A DNA stretch of 64,000 nt from Natronobacterium haloterrestre (GCF_900112205.1 NZ_FOKW01000001.1:372001-436000); one strand, 5' to 3'; shown: positions 35,028-42,729, counted from the first letter of the stretch. A program made the numbers and translations. The notes: generated from the sequence alone by a model not told the origin.

Positions 35028-35504
35028 ATGAATGAAGTCGCCCTAGACGACGTCGATCGTGGCATCCTGTTCTTGTTACAGAACGACGCCCGAAACATCA
35101 CGATCGCCGAGATCGCAGAAGAGGTCGACGTCGCCGCCAGCACCGTCCGCAACCGCATCGAGGACATGGAAGAGACGGGTGTCATCGAAGGCTACTTCCC
35201 GAAAATCGATTACGAGAAGGCGAACTATCCGCTGCACGTACTGTTCGTCTGTAGCGCCCCCGCCGACGAGCGCGAGGAGTTGGCTGCCAGTATATTGGAT
35301 CAGCACGGGGTCGTTGACGTCCGCGAGATGCTCACCAGCAAGCGCAACATATACGTCGAGGTCGTTGCCACGGACACTCGAGATTTGACCGAAATTACCA
35401 ACGAACTCGCTTCGATGGGCTTCAGTATCGAATCCTCTGAAATCATCACGAACCACTACACCCGCCCCTGGGCGGAGTTCGAGTTCGAGTCAGCCGACAG
35501 GTAG
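35028..35504 (+). CDS. Lrp/AsnC-family transcriptional regulator (second copy)
   Basis: 158 residues. HTH at ~5-65 ('DDVDRGILFLLQNDARNITI', 'AASTVRNRIEDMEETGVIEG'), then the RAM domain (~75-145) with 'REMLTSKRNIYVEVVATDTR'. It differs from the copy at 1604 in the effector region. It sits next to HalOD1 copy 1 and a DUF7344-like regulator. The two similar palindromes on both sides (34900 and 35570) suggest that it binds there; this is inference from shared sequence. Confidence 0.9.
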   Translation: MNEVALDDVDRGILFLLQNDARNITIAEIAEEVDVAASTVRNRIEDMEETGVIEGYFPKIDYEKANYPLHVLFVCSAPADEREELAASILDQHGVVDVREMLTSKRNIYVEVVATDTRDLTEITNELASMGFSIESSEIITNHYTRPWAEFEFESADR

Positions 35505-35548
35505 TCCTGCTGGCCGACTGTCGAACCACTCGAAACTTGTGTGGAATC

Positions 35549-35582
35549 AGCAATTTATTGGCCTGAAAGTGCGGAAATCGCA
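35549..35582 (+). promoter_or_regulatory. Putative promoter and operator of the DUF7344-like gene 1
   Basis: The TATA-like TTTATT (35552-35557) is followed by the near-palindrome TGCGGAAATCGCA at 35570-35582, in the same spacing as 34882-34912. The extended context GTGCGGAAATCGCATCCCATT resembles GTGCGAAATTCGCAGCCCATT at the other site. A leader of about 100 nt would follow, containing the perfect 12 bp palindrome TCTACCGGTAGA (35625-35636). Confidence 0.45.
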
Positions 35583-35684
35583 TCCCATTAGTTGCGTTTT
35601 GCACAACCTATTTGCGGATCGGTGTCTACCGGTAGAACGAACCAGATGGGTCGGTGAGGCTAGCTCATCTGTCCTTGGCAACAC

Positions 35685-36038
35685 ATGACCGGCCACTCGA
35701 CGCGCGACTTGACCGATCAACGGGAGCGTGCCACGCTCGACGAACTCTTCGAAGTGCTCAGCAAGCCCCCTCGGCGCCGGATCCTGACGGCGCTCGCCGA
35801 GACGAACCCGAGACGGGAAACCGAGTTCGTTCCACGGGACTTCACGCGCGACGGGCGACGCGAGGACGTCTTGGTGGGGCTGTACCACACTCACCTCCCG
35901 AAACTCGACGATGCTGGCTTTATCGAGTGGGACCCCAATTCGAGGACGATTACGCGGGGGCCGCGCTTCGCCGAAATCGCGCCGATCGTCGAGTTGCTGA
36001 CCGCCCACCGGGACGACCTTCCGACAGGATGGCCGTAG
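35685..36038 (+). CDS. Winged-helix DUF7344-like regulator (copy 1)
   Basis: 117 residues with a winged helix: 'LDELFEVLSKPPRRRILTAL', then a wing/loop 'DVLVGLYHTHLPKLDDAGFI' and 'EWDPNSRTITRGPRFAEIAP'. The family is haloarchaeal, DNA-binding by fold, with no mapped targets. Compared with the copies at 39203 and 39961 it lacks an acidic N-terminus. The preceding leader carries palindromes. The name DUF7344 is from motif memory. Confidence 0.8.
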   Translation: MTGHSTRDLTDQRERATLDELFEVLSKPPRRRILTALAETNPRRETEFVPRDFTRDGRREDVLVGLYHTHLPKLDDAGFIEWDPNSRTITRGPRFAEIAPIVELLTAHRDDLPTGWP

Positions 36039-36583
36039 ATGGAAGTCCGTTTCGGTATCGATCCAGCTTCGGGACTGACAGTTCGGCTCTACTAACGAGA
36101 GGTCGGTGAGTGTCTCAGGGCAGATTCCCCGTACCGAGCCGTCACACCTCCGCAGTTCTGTCCATCACACTGTTGGGCTGAATGGATCGGTCCAGTGGGT
36201 CGACCGACTCGGATTGGAGCGGTCGTGTGTACGACACGTGATCCGAACGCGTAGCGATTACGCACACCGGCGAGAGGAAGCCATCGAGCACGCAGCGGAC
36301 TTCTCCGATTCCAATGGGACGAACGCCCGTGAGTACCTACGAAGCCGTTCCCCAGAAGTGATTCCCGTCAGGTCCTCGAGTCGCCTCCTCCCCCCAGGGC
36401 GATTCCCGGCCTGCTCTCGACTCGAGCCACGAACCTCGAGATCGGTCCGTCCCCTCGACCGCGAGTCGTAGTCCCGTCTTCGAACGGAAACCCCGCCGAC
36501 TCGCGGCCTCGATCGGATCGTTTCGTCGCCGGCGACCTCCATGGGAGCCAACTGTTTAACCAGTTGATTCGTTACACGCACGC
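36039..36583. other. Intergenic region, mostly without signals
   Basis: About 545 bp. One open frame (36106-36471) encodes Arg/Ser-rich residues with poor haloarchaeal composition (few acidic residues), so it is not called. Its middle part ('SDYAHRREEAIEHAADFSDS') could be a remnant of an older gene. The promoter of the following lipoprotein gene is at the right end: CAACTG-TTTAAC-CAGTTG (36549-36566), where TTTAAC is the TATA candidate 24-29 bp before the ATG. Confidence 0.45.
36549..36566 (+). promoter_or_regulatory. TATA box inside an inverted repeat, lipoprotein gene promoter
   Basis: CAACTG and CAGTTG are a perfect inverted repeat around TTTAAC. Distance from the TATA core to the ATG at 36584 is about 26 bp, typical for leaderless transcripts. 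A repressor binding at this site would block TBP; this is an inference. Confidence 0.5.
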
Positions 36584-37522
36584 ATGGAACGGCGGGCGCT
36601 TCTGGCGGGGATCTCGAGCGGGGTGGCCGCCTCCGTCGCCGGGTGCCTCGTAAACGACGGGGGCTGTCTCGGCGAAACCTGGACGGGCGTGGGATACGAC
36701 ATCCATCTCGAGGAAATCGCGTACGACGAACCGGCCGGCGAATGGACCGGGACGTGTTCCCTGACGGTCGACATCAACTTCGTACGGGGTTCCCGAGACG
36801 GTATCACGAACGCCGGCGTCGCGCTGTATTCGGAAGCCGGCGACCGACTCGAACTCGTGTCACTCGGCGATATGACGTGGGGGAACTTCCCCGAGGAAAA
36901 CCGGTCGGAGATGGACTGTGGCGGGTACGGGAAGGGGTACTGGACGCGAAGCGTGGAGTTCACGGTCGCGGAACTGCCGTACTACTTCGGGCTCTGGTAC
37001 AGCGACGTCCGTGCGGGCGTCCCGGAGAGGACGGCGTCGCTGCGGTACACGCAAGAACCGTCCTCGAGCCCCGACGCCGTCTCGCCCGACGACTGGGAGC
37101 GAGTCGACGCCGGCTTCCGCGAGAACTTCCCGCCGCTGCCCGAGCAACCGCCGACGCTCGGGGAGGGGATCGCTACCGCGGAGCTGTCCGACTACGATCG
37201 CCGATGCCGTGACCACGAGACCGGGTTTCGGCTCGAGGAGACGTCCTGTTGCGACCTCGCTCTCGTCGGGAGGTACCGGGCGAACGATCCGGCCGCCGTC
37301 CCCGGATTCCGGGCGGCGACCCTCGAGGACGGGGAGACGATGGCCCTCGAGATCGGGATCGGCGACTACCGACGACCGCCGGAGCCGACCTGCGAACCGA
37401 CCGACGTCGAGTATACGGTCGACGTCTCCGTCGAGGAAGAACTGCCCGACGCCGTCGAGGTCGTTCACCTCGACTCGGACGGGGCGGAACTGGACCGGGA
37501 AACGGTCTCCACCGACGCGTAG
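36584..37522 (+). CDS. Putative exported lipoprotein, function unknown
   Basis: 312 residues. The N-terminus MERRALLAGISSGVAASVAGC has a twin-arginine-like start and a lipobox cysteine (~21), predicting a Tat-exported lipoprotein. The mature part has two related beta-rich halves, each with cysteines ('GTCSLTVDINFVRGSRDG' and 'FRLEETSCCDLALVGRYR'), and no enzyme motif. There is no repeat or transmembrane segment after the signal. It is flanked by DNA without genes; no partner is evident. Confidence 0.72.
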   Translation: MERRALLAGISSGVAASVAGCLVNDGGCLGETWTGVGYDIHLEEIAYDEPAGEWTGTCSLTVDINFVRGSRDGITNAGVALYSEAGDRLELVSLGDMTWGNFPEENRSEMDCGGYGKGYWTRSVEFTVAELPYYFGLWYSDVRAGVPERTASLRYTQEPSSSPDAVSPDDWERVDAGFRENFPPLPEQPPTLGEGIATAELSDYDRRCRDHETGFRLEETSCCDLALVGRYRANDPAAVPGFRAATLEDGETMALEIGIGDYRRPPEPTCEPTDVEYTVDVSVEEELPDAVEVVHLDSDGAELDRETVSTDA

Positions 37523-37886
37523 CCGGGGGTCGTCGGCGACGACCTTCGTCGGTGGTTTCGGCAGGGGTTCGGAGGAACGCGAGGGCAGAACGCGGCGTCC
37601 CTTCGTACCGACCTGCGTCTCTCGGTTCGTAGTGGTTCTCGGAACCGGAGGACGAAGCTACGCAGCCGAAAGCCGACCGTGCTCGAGAATTGCGTTCGCG
37701 GCCACCAGTCTCCGCTCGAGAGCGGCCACCCTGTTGGAGACGGGAGTCACGACAACCCGGCAGAGCCCGACGCCGATCCGGGGTCGACTGGCGTCCAGCG
37801 TCGTAAGCGAGACCACTGACGGACTCCTGTCGGAACTCTCCGTCGTCCCCGGTAGAACCACGTGGCGTGAGACCATACCGAACCCC
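37523..37886. other. Intergenic region without supported features
   Basis: About 364 bp. Frames here have high Arg/Gly content from antisense reading and do not look coding. There is no RNA gene or strong repeat. A weak TATA-like sequence cannot be fixed for the ferredoxin; the stretch 'GTGAGACCATACCG' near its start suggests a short leader. Confidence 0.4.
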
Positions 37887-38240
37887 ATGGCCGAGGGAAT
37901 TCCGGTGCGGGTCATCACCGGAAGCGAGGGCGAGGAAACCACCATCCGGGTCGAACCCGGTGCCAATCTCCGGGAGTCGTTACTCGAGCACGATTTGCCG
38001 GTTTACGGTACGGTGTCGCAGTACGCGAACTGCGGTGGGCGGGGGGTGTGTTCGACCTGTACCGTCGAGGTCGATCCCGCGCCGGAGCCGACCCACTGGC
38101 ACGACGCCGCGGCGGTTCGGTTCGGCTATCCCCGGCTCTCGTGTTGCATCACGGTCGAGGAGCCGATGACGGTCAGGCTCCTGGACAAGCACGTCTGGGG
38201 CCAGGTCCTTCCACGCCGGGTGGCCCCGGACGAATCCTGA
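37887..38240 (+). CDS. 2Fe-2S ferredoxin (plant type)
   Basis: 117 residues from the ATG at 37887 (MAEGIPVRVITGSEGEET). Iron-sulphur ligands are Cys49, Cys55 and Cys58 in 'QYANCGGRGVCSTCTVEV' with a fourth at Cys86 or Cys87 ('RLSCCITVEEP'). This is the C-x5-C-x2-C spacing of plant-type and putidaredoxin-like ferredoxins. The late '...LDKHVWGQVLP' tail is unusual. It serves electron transfer to an unknown partner; no oxidoreductase lies beside it. Confidence 0.87.
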   Translation: MAEGIPVRVITGSEGEETTIRVEPGANLRESLLEHDLPVYGTVSQYANCGGRGVCSTCTVEVDPAPEPTHWHDAAAVRFGYPRLSCCITVEEPMTVRLLDKHVWGQVLPRRVAPDES

Positions 38241-38590
38241 GTGGTTTTCACATATCGCACAGGCGATGCGCCGCTGGGGCTCCGAAATACGTGCTTTGCT
38301 CTCAGTACCGAACTCGTCCTCGGATGCCGACGAACGGGGGGAATCACTAACGAGCCGTTGCTCCGAAGCCCTTCCGAACGCGGCTGCCGGATTGACAGCC
38401 CCAAGCGCGCCGAACGGAGCGCGAGCCGAGCAGTATGGGGGAGGCGTTGTTCGGTGGCCGTCGCGACGAGCGCATCGATCATCGATTTCGCCGACACGAG
38501 GACAGAACCGCCAATGTCCGTATCACCGGGCTCCGGAATTAGTGACGCCAACGATACATTGACGGTTCCAACCTTCGAAGGACCGAACCG
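38241..38590. other. Intergenic region without supported features
   Basis: 350 bp between the ferredoxin and the 52-residue membrane protein. Possible frames are basic and low-complexity. There are no strong hairpins; the sequence 'AACGATACATTGACGG' about 30 bp before 38591 could serve as its promoter. Confidence 0.4.
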
Positions 38591-38749
38591 ATGCTAGACA
38601 TCGCGCTACACACCGGCGGCGAGCATCCCGACCTCTGGTGGGTACTCGTCCCGAGCCTCGTCTCGTTCCTCGCAGGAATCGGCATCGGAACGTTCTCCGA
38701 ACGGGTCCGCGGCTGGCTCCGTCCGGGCCACGAACCGTCGAACGACTGA
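38591..38749 (+). CDS. 52-residue membrane protein, one helix
   Basis: ATG 38591 to TGA 38747-38749. It begins MLDIALHTGGEHPDLWW and has one membrane segment (~16-34, 'WVLVPSLVSFLAGIGIGTF'). The rest is a basic, then acidic, tail ('SERVRGWLRPGHEPSND'). The opening residues resemble other haloarchaeal small membrane proteins known to me only by pattern. The function is unknown; it stands 78 bp before the convergent HalOD1 copy 2. Confidence 0.6.
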   Translation: MLDIALHTGGEHPDLWWVLVPSLVSFLAGIGIGTFSERVRGWLRPGHEPSND

Positions 38750-38827
38750 GCGGCACGGTCCGTCGCTCACCCGTTTCGGGTCGGACGATCCATTCGGACC
38801 ACCCGTCCCGCGACGACCGGCCTCGAG

Positions 38828-39064
38828 TCACCGTTCGGTTACTTCGACTTCGGGGTCCGTCCCCGTTACGCGAACTCGGTAGGTGTCGTACGTGAACTCG
38901 AGCGCAAGATGGTCGCTAGAGCGGCCGTTCTCCTGGAACAGACAGTTGAGGGCGCTTGGATCGACGACTTCGTGGAGCGGCGGGTCCAGTTCGACGGGAT
39001 CGACGCCCTCTCGTATTGCGATCGCTCGAACGACGGTGACGCTCGGTGACTCCCCGTTCCGCAT
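38828..39064 (-). CDS. Stand-alone HalOD1 domain protein (copy 2)
   Basis: 78 residues from the ATG at 39062-39064 (MRNGESPSVTVVRAIAIREG). The core matches copies 1 and 3: 'VDPVELDPPLHEVVDPSALN' and 'HLALEFTYDTYRVRVTGTDP'. It is nearly only the domain, lacking an added sensor part. TATA box ATTTATATG (coding strand, near 39087-39093) lies 25 bp upstream. It is divergent from DUF7344-like copy 2, with the inverted repeat TCCGACG/CGTCGGA (39073-39079 and 39117-39123) spanning this promoter. Confidence 0.85.
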   Translation of the reverse strand: MRNGESPSVTVVRAIAIREGVDPVELDPPLHEVVDPSALNCLFQENGRSSDHLALEFTYDTYRVRVTGTDPEVEVTER

Positions 39065-39072
39065 ACCACTCC

Positions 39073-39123
39073 TCCGACGAAGGCGCATATAAATAGCAGT
39101 GGTGGGAGTCTCACGCCGTCGGA
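39073..39123. promoter_or_regulatory. Promoter of HalOD1 copy 2 between inverted repeat arms
   Basis: CATATAAATAG (39086-39096) is the TATA box, reading CTATTTATATG on the coding strand. It lies between TCCGACG at 39073-39079 and CGTCGGA at 39117-39123. A factor bound to both arms would enclose the box. Confidence 0.55.
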
Positions 39124-39202
39124 GCGTAAAATGAGCCTCGGTGTGGTTCGTAACCTGTTGTCGTCCAAATCATTATCCCCTATACGGTGGTACGATCGGA
39201 CG

Positions 39203-39814
39203 ATGTCGGAGGACAATGGGGGACCGACGGATAGAGATGAAGACGAGGACGAGGAGGACGGGGCCGGGACGGAATCGGAAGCGAATGCGACCGCGAACGC
39301 GAACTCCGATGCGGACGCCGAACCTCCGTTCGGCCCTTCGTCCGGGTCCGACGGGTCCGACGGGTCCGACGAGTCCGACGGGTCCGACGAGTCCGACGAG
39401 TCCGACGGGTCCGACGACGCTACCGACGCCGATCAGGAGGAGGATCTGTCGCTTACCCCCGGAGTCGTGTTCGGCCTGCTTGCCGATCGACGCGATCGAT
39501 TTCTGTTGTACCTGCTGTACGAACGCGGTGGCACCGTCGCCCTCTCGGAACTCACCGCACAACTCGCCGCCTGGGAGAACGAGACGACCGCCGACCTCCT
39601 TACCGCCGAGATGAAACGCCATACGAGAACGTCGCTTACGCACGCCAGTCTGCCGAAACTGGCGGATTACGATCTCATTACGTTCGAGCGGGACTCGGGC
39701 GCGATCACCCTCACCGAACGCGGCGAACGACTCGAGCCGTACCTCGAGTTCGCCAAAGAACAGGAGGACGAAGACGTCGAGGCGTTTCTGGAGCGGACCA
39801 CCCGTGGCGGGTGA
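39203..39814 (+). CDS. Winged-helix DUF7344-like regulator with long acidic repeat head (copy 2)
   Basis: 203 residues from the ATG at 39203. The first ~85 residues are acidic and disordered, including a Gly/Glu-Ser-Asp tandem repeat coded by 9 bp units (GGGTCCGAC/GAGTCCGAC) at about 39343-39416. The winged-helix domain follows: 'LTPGVVFGLLADRRDRFLLYL', 'LLTAEMKRHTRTSLTHASLP' and 'KLADYDLITFERDSGAITLT'. The acidic head may vary in length between strains because of the repeat. Targets unknown. Confidence 0.82.
   Translation: MSEDNGGPTDRDEDEDEEDGAGTESEANATANANSDADAEPPFGPSSGSDGSDGSDESDGSDESDESDGSDDATDADQEEDLSLTPGVVFGLLADRRDRFLLYLLYERGGTVALSELTAQLAAWENETTADLLTAEMKRHTRTSLTHASLPKLADYDLITFERDSGAITLTERGERLEPYLEFAKEQEDEDVEAFLERTTRGG
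39343..39416 (+). repeat. 9 bp tandem repeat coding Gly/Glu-Ser-Asp units
   Basis: About eight units of GGGTCCGAC or GAGTCCGAC in the frame of the DUF7344-like protein. Because units are in frame, slippage would add or remove three residues without shifting the frame. Confidence 0.75.
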
Positions 39815-39910
39815 CCGCCACTCGATTGCCGGTCCTCGTCCGGGCGTTTCGCGTTCGCCCCGCCCTCGGTCCTCCGTCCGTCTCCCCGTCCGGACCGCCG
39901 TCTCGAGTCA

Positions 39911-39935
39911 GTTGACACGTCAACCCTAGATATAA
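39911..39935 (+). promoter_or_regulatory. Inverted repeat next to TATA box, promoter of DUF7344-like copy 3
   Basis: GTTGACACGTCAAC (39911-39924) is a 6+2+6 inverted repeat immediately upstream of TATAAC at 39931. The ATG is at 39961, 30 bp further. The position over the BRE suggests a regulator site. Confidence 0.55.
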
Positions 39936-39960
39936 CTGTTCATGCTTGTGTGTTAATACC

Positions 39961-40344
39961 ATGACCCCCGCGCTCGACGGCCACGACGACCGCGACGACT
40001 CCCAGGATCGAGGCTCGAACGGCGCGGATCGGTCGGCGCTTCCGGTAGACGCGGTGTTCGACGTGCTTGCGTCTTCGAGGCGGCGTGCGGTGATCGGGCA
40101 CTTCCTCGAGCGATCGAGCGCGGACGAGGTACCGATCGACGACCTCGTCGATGCCGTCGCTCGCGCGGACGAGTCGAACCACGAGGCCGTCGAAATCGAT
40201 CTTCGACACCACCATCTGCCAGCGCTGGCCGATTACGGGATCGTCGAGTTCGAGTGGTCGAACGACCGGGTTCGCTACCGCGAGTCACCGGCCGTCGAAC
40301 GGTGTCTCGAGGTGGCCGCGGATTCGCGGTCGGAGTCGACGTAA
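39961..40344 (+). CDS. Winged-helix DUF7344-like regulator (copy 3)
   Basis: 127 residues from the ATG at 39961. The fold is 'LPVDAVFDVLASSRRRAVIG' (helices), 'IDDLVDAVARADESNHEAVE' and 'IDLRHHHLPALADYGIVEFE'. It is shorter than copy 2 and its acidic head (~30 residues) is smaller. TATAAC 30 bp upstream and a 6+2+6 inverted repeat before it indicate a regulated promoter. It converges on HalOD1 copy 3 with 47 bp between stops. Confidence 0.82.
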   Translation: MTPALDGHDDRDDSQDRGSNGADRSALPVDAVFDVLASSRRRAVIGHFLERSSADEVPIDDLVDAVARADESNHEAVEIDLRHHHLPALADYGIVEFEWSNDRVRYRESPAVERCLEVAADSRSEST

Positions 40345-40391
40345 CCGGGGCGCGCGATGGAAGCGATGGCCGTCGCTCGCCTCTGTGAGCG

Positions 40392-40697
40392 TTAGTTGTG
40401 GTTGCTATCGGGAGACCTCGAAGAGCCACGGCGGTCGTCGCCGTCCAGAATCTCGACGGCGCCGGGCTCTTCGACGCGGATTCGATGGTTCCGGTAAGTG
40501 AACTCGACCACGGGGGTGGACCCGACGGTATGTCCGTTCGCGGCGTCGCAGTCGCAGGATTCGGTACGAAAGAAAGCGTCGAGTGCGTCGGTATCGATCG
40601 CAGCGTGCAGCGGCGGCGACAGCTCTACCGGGTCGACGCCTTCGTGGGAGGCAACCGTCCGAACGACGGCCATGCTCGGCGATAGGCCCTGTTCCAT
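40392..40697 (-). CDS. Stand-alone HalOD1 domain protein (copy 3)
   Basis: 101 residues from the ATG at 40695-40697 (MEQGLSPSMAVVRTVASHEG). The domain is 'VDPVELSPPLHAAIDTDALD' and 'PVVEFTYRNHRIRVEEPG', with a small insertion containing 'CDCDAANGHTVGST' where the other copies have a short loop. An in-frame ATG 14 codons upstream (MIPLTFLPVRW) is an alternative. The inverted repeat CTGACG-TG-CGTCAG (40743-40756) is 46-59 bp upstream of the chosen start. Confidence 0.83.
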   Translation of the reverse strand: MEQGLSPSMAVVRTVASHEGVDPVELSPPLHAAIDTDALDAFFRTESCDCDAANGHTVGSTPVVEFTYRNHRIRVEEPGAVEILDGDDRRGSSRSPDSNHN

Positions 40698-40742
40698 ATT
40701 CCGGTTCCACCGCACTGGTAGAAAAGTGAGGGGGATCATTTT

Positions 40743-40767
40743 CTGACGTGCGTCAGACACACGTCAG
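40743..40767. promoter_or_regulatory. Inverted repeat upstream of HalOD1 copy 3
   Basis: CTGACGTGCGTCAG at 40743-40756 is a 6+2+6 inverted repeat followed by a third half-site ACGTCAG at 40761-40767. The shared TGAC/GTCA halves resemble the element at 39911-39924, suggesting a common regulator. This is a visual comparison only. Confidence 0.45.
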
Positions 40768-40863
40768 CCAGACGTCCGACGGTGTCGGCGAGGGACCTCG
40801 TTCCTGCGCGCCGATACGAATCGGAATGTTAACCCGTCGGCTCTCCTATCTTGGGGTACGAAG

Positions 40864-41295
40864 ATGACATGGCTTCGCGCGCTCGCCGCCGGCGGGCTCT
40901 CGGTCGTCTTTCCCGGGGCGGGCCACGCCCTCATCCGGGACTGGACCCGGGCGCTCGTGTTCGCCGGCCTGTATCTCTCGGCGGTCGTGATCTTTCTTCC
41001 GACGGAGCAGATCGCCGCGGCGGGATCGATGACCGAGAGCATGGAACTGGTGACCCAGGAGACCGATACGATCGGACAGTTCGCCCTCTCGTTTATCGTC
41101 CTGTTTGCGGCGATCGACGCCACGTTCCGGTCGCTCGGGTTCCCGCCGGACTCGCCCAGCGCGACCGACGGCCCGACCTGTCCCGAGTGCGGGAAGGAAC
41201 TCGACGAGGACCTCGAGTTCTGTCACTGGTGTACGACTCGGCTCGAGGCCCCGGAAGACGACGAAGACGAAGCGGTAGGGACCCGGTCGGACTGA
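40864..41295 (+). CDS. Membrane protein with C-terminal zinc ribbon
   Basis: 143 residues. Two to three membrane segments (~8-28 'ALAAGGLSVVFPGAGHALI', ~30-47 'RALVFAGLYLSAVVIFLP', ~73-90) are followed by a zinc ribbon with 'CPECGKELDEDLEFCHWC' (~105-122). This combination of TM2-like helices plus ribbon is frequent in haloarchaea (DUF7575-like, by memory). Function unknown. An acidic tail closes the protein. Convergent with aroB'. Confidence 0.72.
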   Translation: MTWLRALAAGGLSVVFPGAGHALIRDWTRALVFAGLYLSAVVIFLPTEQIAAAGSMTESMELVTQETDTIGQFALSFIVLFAAIDATFRSLGFPPDSPSATDGPTCPECGKELDEDLEFCHWCTTRLEAPEDDEDEAVGTRSD

Positions 41296-41324
41296 CCGGG
41301 TAGTTGCACCGTCGACAGGCCCTT

Positions 41325-42527
41325 TTATTTCTCGATAATGCTTTCCTCGACGGCCTCGCCGAAGTGACGGGCCGTATCCTCGTAGTACAACAGGAGTTCG
41401 TCGCCGGCCTCGAGGTCGGTGACCGCGGTCCGGCCTTCGCGGGTCGGGACCTTGATCGTCTCGGCGTTCTGGAGTAGCGTCTCGACCCGGTCGCCGTCCC
41501 CGGTCTCGAGTGCGATCCGGAACATCGGGCGTTGCTCGATTTTGACGCGGCCGACGATCGCTTCACGGGTGTGGCCGTCCGTGTCGACGACCTGTACCTC
41601 GTCGCCGCTTTGCAGTTCCGAGAGGTATTTCGTGCCGCCGTCGGGGGTGCGAACGTAGGCGTGGACCGCGCCGGCGTTGACCCGGAACGGTCGGGAGGCG
41701 ACGTACGGCGAGTCGGCGGTCTCGGCGTGGACGAACACCAGCCCGCGGGCCATCGAGCCGACGAGCATCCCCTCGTCGTGCTCGAGGAGGTTGCCCGTGT
41801 CGACACAGACGCGGTCGGCGCTGCCGACCCGCTCGACGTCGAGCACCTCGGCGTACTCCAGTTCGAGGGTCTCGCGCTCGGCCTCGTCGCGGACCTCGAC
41901 GGTCCTGCGGATCTCGTCGGGGTCGTCCGAGTCCAGCAGCACGGAGTCGGCACCGATCTCGAGGGTCTCGAAGGCGGTCTTTGCCTCCTCCGCGCTCGTG
42001 ACCCCCGCGACGAGGTCGGTCTCCTCGCCGATCCGGGCGATCAGGTTCTCGAGGGGGATGATCGTCCAGTCCTCGCCGACGACGATGGTGTGATCCGCCT
42101 CGTCGGCGGCGGTCTCGGCGAACCGCTCGTACTCCTTGCCGAGAATACGGACGTACGCGCCCCGCTCCTGGTCGCCGTCGCGTCGCAGCGTCGAGAGGTC
42201 GGCCGACCCGGAGAAGTCCTCGGGGAGGTCGATGGTGGCGTCACCCTCGCCGTCCTTCCCGACGACGACGGCGTCGGGATCGGCGTCCGCGTGGGATCCC
42301 GCGTCCTCCGTCTCGCTTTCGTCCTCGGCGTCGTCGACGAGCGTCAGGTCGCCGTCCGTCCGGAACGCGGCCACGTTGATGTCGCCGAGTTCGCGCACCC
42401 GCTCGACGTCGCGTTCGTCGACCAGTACCCAGTCCGCGCCCGCCTCGAGCGCGGCAGTGATCCGCGCCCGGCGGTCGTCCCAGTCGCCGACGTCGTCGTC
42501 GGCTTTGATCCAGACAGATCGCGTCAT
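41325..42527 (-). CDS. 3-dehydroquinate synthase II (archaeal AroB')
   Basis: Second step of the archaeal shikimate pathway, converting 2-amino-3,7-dideoxy-D-threo-hept-6-ulosonate to 3-dehydroquinate with NAD. 400 residues from the ATG at 42525-42527 (MTRSVWIKADDDVGDWDDRR). The catalytic body includes 'GKEYERFAETAADEADHTIV', 'LDSDDPDEIRRTVEVRDEAE', 'RVCVDTGNLLEHDEGMLVGS' and 'ASRPFRVNAGAVHAYVRTPD'. A Glu/Asp/Ala insert (~67-90) is a haloarchaeal addition. The ORF is open upstream to 42659 but with unlike residues. Confidence 0.93.
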   Translation of the reverse strand: MTRSVWIKADDDVGDWDDRRARITAALEAGADWVLVDERDVERVRELGDINVAAFRTDGDLTLVDDAEDESETEDAGSHADADPDAVVVGKDGEGDATIDLPEDFSGSADLSTLRRDGDQERGAYVRILGKEYERFAETAADEADHTIVVGEDWTIIPLENLIARIGEETDLVAGVTSAEEAKTAFETLEIGADSVLLDSDDPDEIRRTVEVRDEAERETLELEYAEVLDVERVGSADRVCVDTGNLLEHDEGMLVGSMARGLVFVHAETADSPYVASRPFRVNAGAVHAYVRTPDGGTKYLSELQSGDEVQVVDTDGHTREAIVGRVKIEQRPMFRIALETGDGDRVETLLQNAETIKVPTREGRTAVTDLEAGDELLLYYEDTARHFGEAVEESIIEK

Positions 42528-42729
42528 GACTCGAGGGTCGAAGGGAATCGGCTTGAACGTGGCGGATCGGGCAGGACTGCTCGGCGGAGCCGTTGAGTTC
42601 TGCGACTCGAGGCTCCGGCCCCGTCCCGTGGTTGCTCGTGACCACGATAGTATCAGCAATAAAGATAGTAACGATAGTACGGATACTTTCGTAGAAGTAC
42701 ATAATATCCGACGAAGCCTCCCTTCGAGT

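Noticed and set aside
36106-36471. A 121-codon plus-strand frame
   Set aside because: Arg/Ser-rich, low in acidic residues, no homologue recognised; composition unlike haloarchaeal proteins. Kept only as a possible remnant in the region note.
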